This document shows, one piece after another, positions 19,390-23,581 of a stretch of DNA of 23,581 nucleotides. The notes under the pieces are model-generated. The model worked only from the letters and a program-made list of their open reading frames with translations. It did no database searches and was not told the DNA's origin. Position 1 is the first letter of the stretch. Each line of letters opens with the position of its first letter. Origin of the DNA: Acanthamoeba lenticulata. Lineage: Eukaryota > Discosea > Longamoebia > Acanthamoebidae. The translations under genes and the position numbers were made by a program. The stretch covers positions 1 through 23,581 of the forward strand of contig NAVB01000102.1 of assembly GCA_002179805.1 (NCBI GenBank), given 5' to 3'.

Positions 19390-19398
19390 TTTTATATG
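19390..19398 (-). promoter_or_regulatory. TATA box of the Luke lectin gene
   Basis: On the minus strand the sequence CATATAAAAG starts 126 nt upstream of the lectin ATG, leaving room for a 5' UTR of roughly 90 nt. Most genes in this window lack an evident TATA box, so its presence here suits a strongly induced gene. The assignment rests on sequence and position only. Confidence 0.55.
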
Positions 19399-19711
19399 TG
19401 GCAGCGAGTACACCACAGCATGTTGCTTTCGTTGGAAACTCACATGACCAGCCCAGGCTCATGCCTACGAGCCCAAGAAGAACATGGAAACATGTGTATG
19501 GCCATGCGCCCGTCGCACCCTCAATCCCGTCTGACCATGTCCGTTGAGGGGCAGTTCCTGTCGGGGAGCATAACCTCCACGCGAGTTCGCCCAATGGCCG
19601 AAAGTGGCCTCGCCGAGCCGACTACCGCCGGTGTATCAACATGTCCAAGTGATGTGCTTGCATGCTAGCCAAGCGATTTGCCGTATGTTTCGTGTGTCCG
19701 AAATGTTTGCG

Positions 19712-19740
19712 CCAATCGCCCAGAGACAAGCATATAAAAA
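19712..19740 (+). promoter_or_regulatory. CCAAT and TATA motifs oriented into the 3' end of the oxidase gene
   Basis: A CCAAT pentamer (19712-19716) is followed 16 nt later by TATAAAAA (19733-19740) on the plus strand. No plus-strand gene follows: the sequence downstream is the minus-strand lysyl oxidase-like gene. The pair could drive an antisense transcript or be chance. Confidence 0.25.
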
Positions 19741-19873
19741 GTTAAGGTGGCTGCGCAGCTCGTCGCAAGGAACGCGCTTTACGGTCGGTCACAACGCAGA
19801 CACCTCAAGGAAACATGATGTTCATCACCAACACCCTTCTTCTTCTTCTTCTTCACCATCATCCGCCTTCTCT

Positions 19874-20962
19874 TCAGAGGTGGAAGAGGCCCTCCTCCTC
19901 GGTGAGCACCCACGAGAGGCCCGTCCGGAGGAAGCGTCGCCGTCGCCACCGCACGAGCGCCAAGATGGCCACCACGACGACGGTCAGCGCCGCCAAGCCG
20001 CACGCGAGGCCCAGCAGGACCACCGTCAGGAACCGCGTCCGCCGGCTCGACGTCCCGCCTCCGCCTCCGCCGTCGCCGCCGCCGCTGTCGGCCTTGGGCT
20101 CGACGACGACGGCAAAGAAGCCGTGGTTGTCCCACGCCTTCAGGCGCGCGGCCGCGTCGCGCGTCGAGTTGATGAGCCGCTCGGCAAACACGCGCGGCGG
20201 CGTCGCCAGCGAGCCGTTGGTGCTGGCGCTGGCGTTGTTGGCGTGGTGCGGCGCCAGGCGCCCGATGCTGCTCAGGCTCATGAGCGAGAACTCGACGTGC
20301 ACGGCGTCGGTGTTCTCCGTGTGGTCCTCGACCACGCGCGTCTGCGTCCAGTTGTGGATCGCCACGCTCCCATGCGGCACGCCCAGCAGGCCCGTCACGT
20401 GCCTCAACCACCGCCTTTTGAGCACATGCACGCGCGTGTTCATATGAGCAAGATGTCGACGAGAGAAAGTGGCGGCGACAAGGGGCAGGACGGCGTACGC
20501 GCGTTCGATCGCGGCGGCCTCGGCGCGCGTCGACATGTCGGCCTCGGCGTCGGCATCGCGGCGGGTCGAGTTAAAGGCCGTGGTCAGGTAGCGCAGGACG
20601 AGCTCGAAGCCGCGCAGCGCCACGCCCGAGTCCCGCTCGTCGACGCAGCGCCAGTCGTTGAAGCACTGCATCTCTGTGCTGCTCGTGAGTCCCGCGCTGT
20701 CGACACAAAAAAAAAAGAAAAGAGAGGAAGAGGCGCACTCGAGGGACAGTCGCCGCATTGACCACCGCAGTGGTCGGGGCCGCAGGTGAGGAAGCCCAGA
20801 CGGTCGCAGGTGGGCTCACACGCGCACTTGTGGTCGCGCCCGCACACAAAGTTGAGGCCGCCGTGCGCCTTTCGCGCTTCGCTGCAGTCCACGTCCGTCC
20901 CCGGGCACGGCTGCACGCATTCATTTGTTTCGTTTTCGTTATTCTTTTCGTTCTTTTTTTTT

Positions 20963-20995
<33 letters not shown>

Positions 20996-23581
20996 CTTTA
21001 CGTACGCGGCCGCAGGCGTTGAAGCCGCACTCGATGCCGTCGCACGAGTCGTCGCAGTAGCACTGGCCGTTGAAGCACTGGCCCTCGCTCGACGTGTCGG
21101 CGCAGTCGCCGCACGAGCCGCCGCAGCCGTCGTCCCCGCACTGCTTGCCGTCGCAGTCCGGGATGCAGTCGCACTGGCCCGACGCGAGGCAGACGAGGCC
21201 CGCCGGGCAGCCGCCGCACGAGCCGCCGCAGCCGTCGTACCCGCACGCGCGGCCGGCGCAGGCCGGGACGCATCCGCCCGGGTCGGTCCCATTGTTGTTG
21301 GGCGGACACGCGGGGCCGACGCGGCACGTCCCGCCGCAGCCGTCGCTCGCCCCGCTGGGCTTGCCGTGGCAGTCGGGCACGCACACGCACCGGTGGCTCT
21401 CGTCGCACACGAGCCCGTCCCTGAAAGAAAAGAAAGAAAAAGGGAGGAAAATGTTTGGAATCGAAAGAATGCGGGCAGTACGAGAGGAAAGAGGAGAGAC
21501 GCACGGGCAGGGGCAGTAGCTGAGGCCGTCGCAGAGCGGGCCGCACACGCCGGGCGTGCAAGTGGCTTCGCACATGACGCACTGGGCCTCCTCCAGGTCG
21601 CAGAACTCGTCCTCCAGGCACTCGCCGCACAGGCCGCTGCAACACACCAGTCAAACCCAAGTCAAACTCAAGTCAAACCAAGTTGGCGCAGGTACGCACT
21701 TGCACGAGTCCGAGCCGCAGCGGCGGTCCGGGAGGCACTGCGGCGTGCACTCGCACAGGCCGTCCGGCGAGCAGTGCTCAAAGGCCTCACAGTAGCCGCA
21801 GTTGCCGCCGCAGCCGTCCGGCCCGCAGTGGAGCCCTTCGCACTGGGGCGTGCAGTCCTCATCTTCTCTCTCGTCCTTCTCCACAGGTTCAACGTCCTCT
21901 TCCTCTTCCGCCTCCTCCTGTTGCTGAACGTCGCGCCGCTGGTGCTGGCGCTCGAGCTCGAGCTCGGCGAGGTCCTGGTCCGCGGCGGCGATCATCGTGA
22001 TCACGTCCAAGTGCTGCACGGACTCGACCACTTCGTCGGTATGCGGAATGTCATCCACGTCGCGGTCTTCACTCTCGTCGCCGTTGTCGCCGTCGTCCAT
22101 CGGCGCGTCACGGACTTGAGCGCCTGTGATCGCAGAAAACGCCCGAGTCAGCCACACGAAAAAGGGAGAAATGACATTATGATTTAATGATAAATAATAA
22201 ATAATAATTAAAATATAAAGGCCAACATGGTACCATAAGCGCTCAAGCAAGGCGGGGAGGTCTCTCGTTTGATGCCCTCGGTCACCGACGGTCGGTGCGA
22301 ACGAGGGAGAGATCATAAATCATAAATATTAAATAAATAAATTGGAGCAATTTGTTGTGCTGCAAAATCATCGATTTAATTTATGGAATGCTGGTCGTAA
22401 ATACCAGACTTTATACAAGTGTTGTAGATAACAATCAATATAGCTTTTAAACGAAAATATAATAGAAAATAGGAGAGATCTCGCGACGGCGCAGCACATG
22501 TTGGTCCCGTCGGAGGAAAAGGAAGACGAAGACGACGAGGACATGGCGGGCATCAGCGGGTACCTGAGCTGATGGCGCAGGTGGGGCCGCGCCAGCCCGG
22601 GTCGCACACGCACGAGTGGCCAAAGTCGCACTTGCCGTTCACGCACGCCGGGTTGCAGTCGAGCAGCTTCTGCCCGCGGTTGTTCTCGTAGTTGATCTCG
22701 TACCTGCGCCACCACCACCGCCACCATCAACATCAGCATCATCCTCGTCGTCGTCATCTTCATCATTCTGGCCAGAGATGCCGTACGCCTTGTGGCCCGG
22801 GTTGACCACAACCTCGAGGATGTAGGGGCCCAGCTCGAGTCCCGTCACGTCAATCCACTGGCAATCCAGCCAATACGGATACCTGTTTTTTGTTGTTATT
22901 ATTACGTTTCTTTTCAATTGAAAAATAATCCCTAAGAAATTAAAAAAATAATGGAAAAAAGAATAGAAAAAGAAGTACTGTACCAGTCGGTCCAGCCGAT
23001 CTGGATGCCCTGCTGGTGGTCGTTGAAGCGGCGACGGGCGAGCGCGCTCTGGTCCAGGCGCCGCGAGTCGATGATGGTGGAGCCGCTCTTGAAGCCCATG
23101 CGCGTGTTGTTCTGCGCGGACTCGAACTGCGGGATCAGGTAAAAGTCCACCCAGTGCGTAAAGTGCGGGTGCCTGTGTTTGTGTGTTCGTGACAATCGTC
23201 CTTGGTTGGTTGGTTGCTGTTTATCATGTGGGAACCAATCAGATCGCGCGCGTACTTGTGGCACTGGTGCCAGAGGTAGTCCTCGGGGTAGTCGCCCGGG
23301 TCGCCGATGAACAGGTCCGCGTTACTGTTGAAGGAAGAGGAAGACGTCTCTCCGTGAGGACACATGCGAGCGAGATCAAAGAAGAGAGAAGAGCGAAAGG
23401 AGAGAACAGCGCACCCCTTGTTGAGGGTCTCCATGGAGAAGCGGAGCAGCTTCGACTGACCCTCGAGCGCCTTCACGCATCCCTCGTCCACGGCGCAGCT
23501 GCAGGCTTCGAACTTTCTGTACTCTGCTCGGGATCACAAATAAGCATTTTGATTTTGTTAAAAAATTATATATAAATAAAT
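19874..23581 (-). CDS. Membrane-anchored lysyl oxidase-like protein with EGF-like and Cys-rich repeats (5' end off the window)
   Basis: Copper amine oxidase of the lysyl oxidase (LOX) family, predicted to face the cell exterior. Minus-strand exons are 23523-23415, 23324-23256, 23172-22984, 22882-22787, 22703-22564, 22123-21700, 21636-21505, 21420-21006, 20910-20739 and 20673-19874, all phase-matched. The copper site is WHQCHK joined to HPHF across the 23255-23173 intron. The Lys (AAG, 23088-23090, in MGFKSGS) and Tyr (TAT, 22879-22881, in DWYPYWLDCQWID) align with the lysyl tyrosylquinone pair. An EGF-like module (CVNGKCDFGHSCVCDPGW) follows, then an acidic Glu/Asp linker, about six Cys-rich repeats of the CGxDGCGGxCGxC type, a roughly 200-residue juxtamembrane region with several N-glycosylation sites, and a transmembrane helix (FLTVVLLGLACGLAALTVVV) with a short basic cytoplasmic tail. 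The upstream part, including any signal peptide, is missing. Family assignment is strong; catalytic activity is inferred from the residues. Confidence 0.88.
20963..20996. repeat. GTTTTC hexanucleotide microsatellite in an oxidase intron
   Basis: Five perfect tandem GTTTTC copies (20963-20992), with degenerate copies on both sides, lie inside the 21005-20911 intron. On the coding strand the unit reads GAAAAC. A related imperfect array occurs in an LRR-gene intron at about 1527-1553, with the opposite orientation relative to transcription. Confidence 0.8.
21649..21681. repeat. Three tandem copies of an 11-bp unit in an oxidase intron
   Basis: AGTCAAAC recurs at 21649, 21660 and 21671, exactly 11 bp apart, within the 63-nt intron 21699-21637. 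The unit is AGTCAAACYCA with small changes. It fills about half of the intron. Confidence 0.75.
22259..22314. other. GC-rich hairpin island inside the 440-nt oxidase intron
   Basis: The intron 22563-22124 is AT-rich except for about 95 nt around 22221-22314. Within that island CACCGAC (22283-22289) pairs perfectly with GTCGGTG (22291-22297), CCCTCG (22275-22280) with CGAGGG (22302-22307), and TCTCT (22261-22265) with AGAGA (22308-22312). It is not a tRNA by my reading: no T-loop motif and no 7-bp acceptor pairing of the right length. It could be an intron-encoded structured RNA or an inserted element; strand is undecided. Confidence 0.45.

Larger units (their letters stand above)
19273..19873. 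other. Intergenic region between the oxidase 3' end and the Luke lectin start
   Basis: These 601 bases contain the 3' region of the lysyl oxidase-like gene and the promoter of the Luke lectin, both on the minus strand. Besides the TATA box at 19390-19398 and the plus-strand CCAAT/TATA pair at 19712-19740, no gene or RNA is seen. A TTC repeat at 19840-19855 marks the oxidase 3' UTR. Confidence 0.5.

Noticed and set aside
20925..22187. 420-codon open frame on the plus strand
   Set aside because: It is Ala/Val-rich and lies antisense to the Cys-rich exons of the oxidase gene; GC-rich third positions create long shadow frames. No domain is visible, and it crosses confirmed-phase introns.
22221..22314. 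tRNA gene in the oxidase intron
   Set aside because: The block has a weakly A-box-like stretch but no T-loop motif, and the stems have the wrong spacing for a cloverleaf on either strand.
22639..22786. Acidic Asp/Gly-rich insertion in the oxidase (frame read-through)
   Set aside because: It lies in an intron (22786-22704). Splicing at GTACGG joins VNPGHKA to YEINYENN, matching the end of the LOX domain, whereas reading through changes frame.

Overview
The window looks like nuclear DNA of a free-living amoeba, most likely Acanthamoeba (A. castellanii or a close relative). The DNA is GC-rich and gene-dense, with many short spliceosomal introns of roughly 60-150 nt. There are long serine, proline, acidic and glycine runs in the proteins. 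The strongest taxonomic pointer is a secreted protein with three CBM49-type cellulose-binding domains separated by Ser/Pro/Ala spacers, which is the known layout of the Acanthamoeba cyst-wall 'Luke' lectins. All exon models below were built by hand from reading frame, GT-AG sites and phase matching, with no transcript data.

Layout, left to right. A minus-strand secreted LRR protein (1-2215) is built of exons that each carry one repeat, and its 3' end lies off the window. A divergent promoter separates it from a plus-strand MBOAT lysophospholipid acyltransferase (2847-4982). Then come, all on the plus strand, an F-box/WD40 protein (5505-8162), the H/ACA snoRNP protein Gar1 (8493-9483) and a GPATCH3-like G-patch protein (9780-12044). 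A minus-strand dual-specificity-type phosphatase (12125-12949) shares a short promoter with a plus-strand thymidylate kinase (13115-13837). The kinase stop codon is 29 bp from that of a convergent, unrecognised 673-residue helical/acidic protein (13867-16359, minus). Three more minus-strand genes follow: a PhzF/PBLD-like enzyme (16541-17775), the Luke-type lectin (17986-19272) and a membrane-anchored lysyl oxidase-like protein (19874 to beyond the right edge).

Functionally, the left and middle parts are mostly housekeeping: membrane lipid remodelling, ubiquitin-ligase substrate recognition, ribosome/snoRNP biogenesis, nucleotide metabolism and phosphatase signalling. The right end is the most interesting part. 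A cellulose-binding wall lectin lies next to a predicted cell-surface lysyl oxidase that keeps the copper-binding histidines and the Lys/Tyr pair of the quinone cofactor. It also carries an EGF-like module, a series of Cys-rich repeats, a juxtamembrane domain and a C-terminal transmembrane helix. Non-coding signals of note are a perfect 20-bp palindrome followed by a T-run just after the lectin stop codon, a GC-rich hairpin island inside a 440-nt AT-rich intron of the oxidase gene, a CCAAT-TATA pair pointing antisense into the oxidase gene, and an unusual GTNCG splice-donor consensus across the window.
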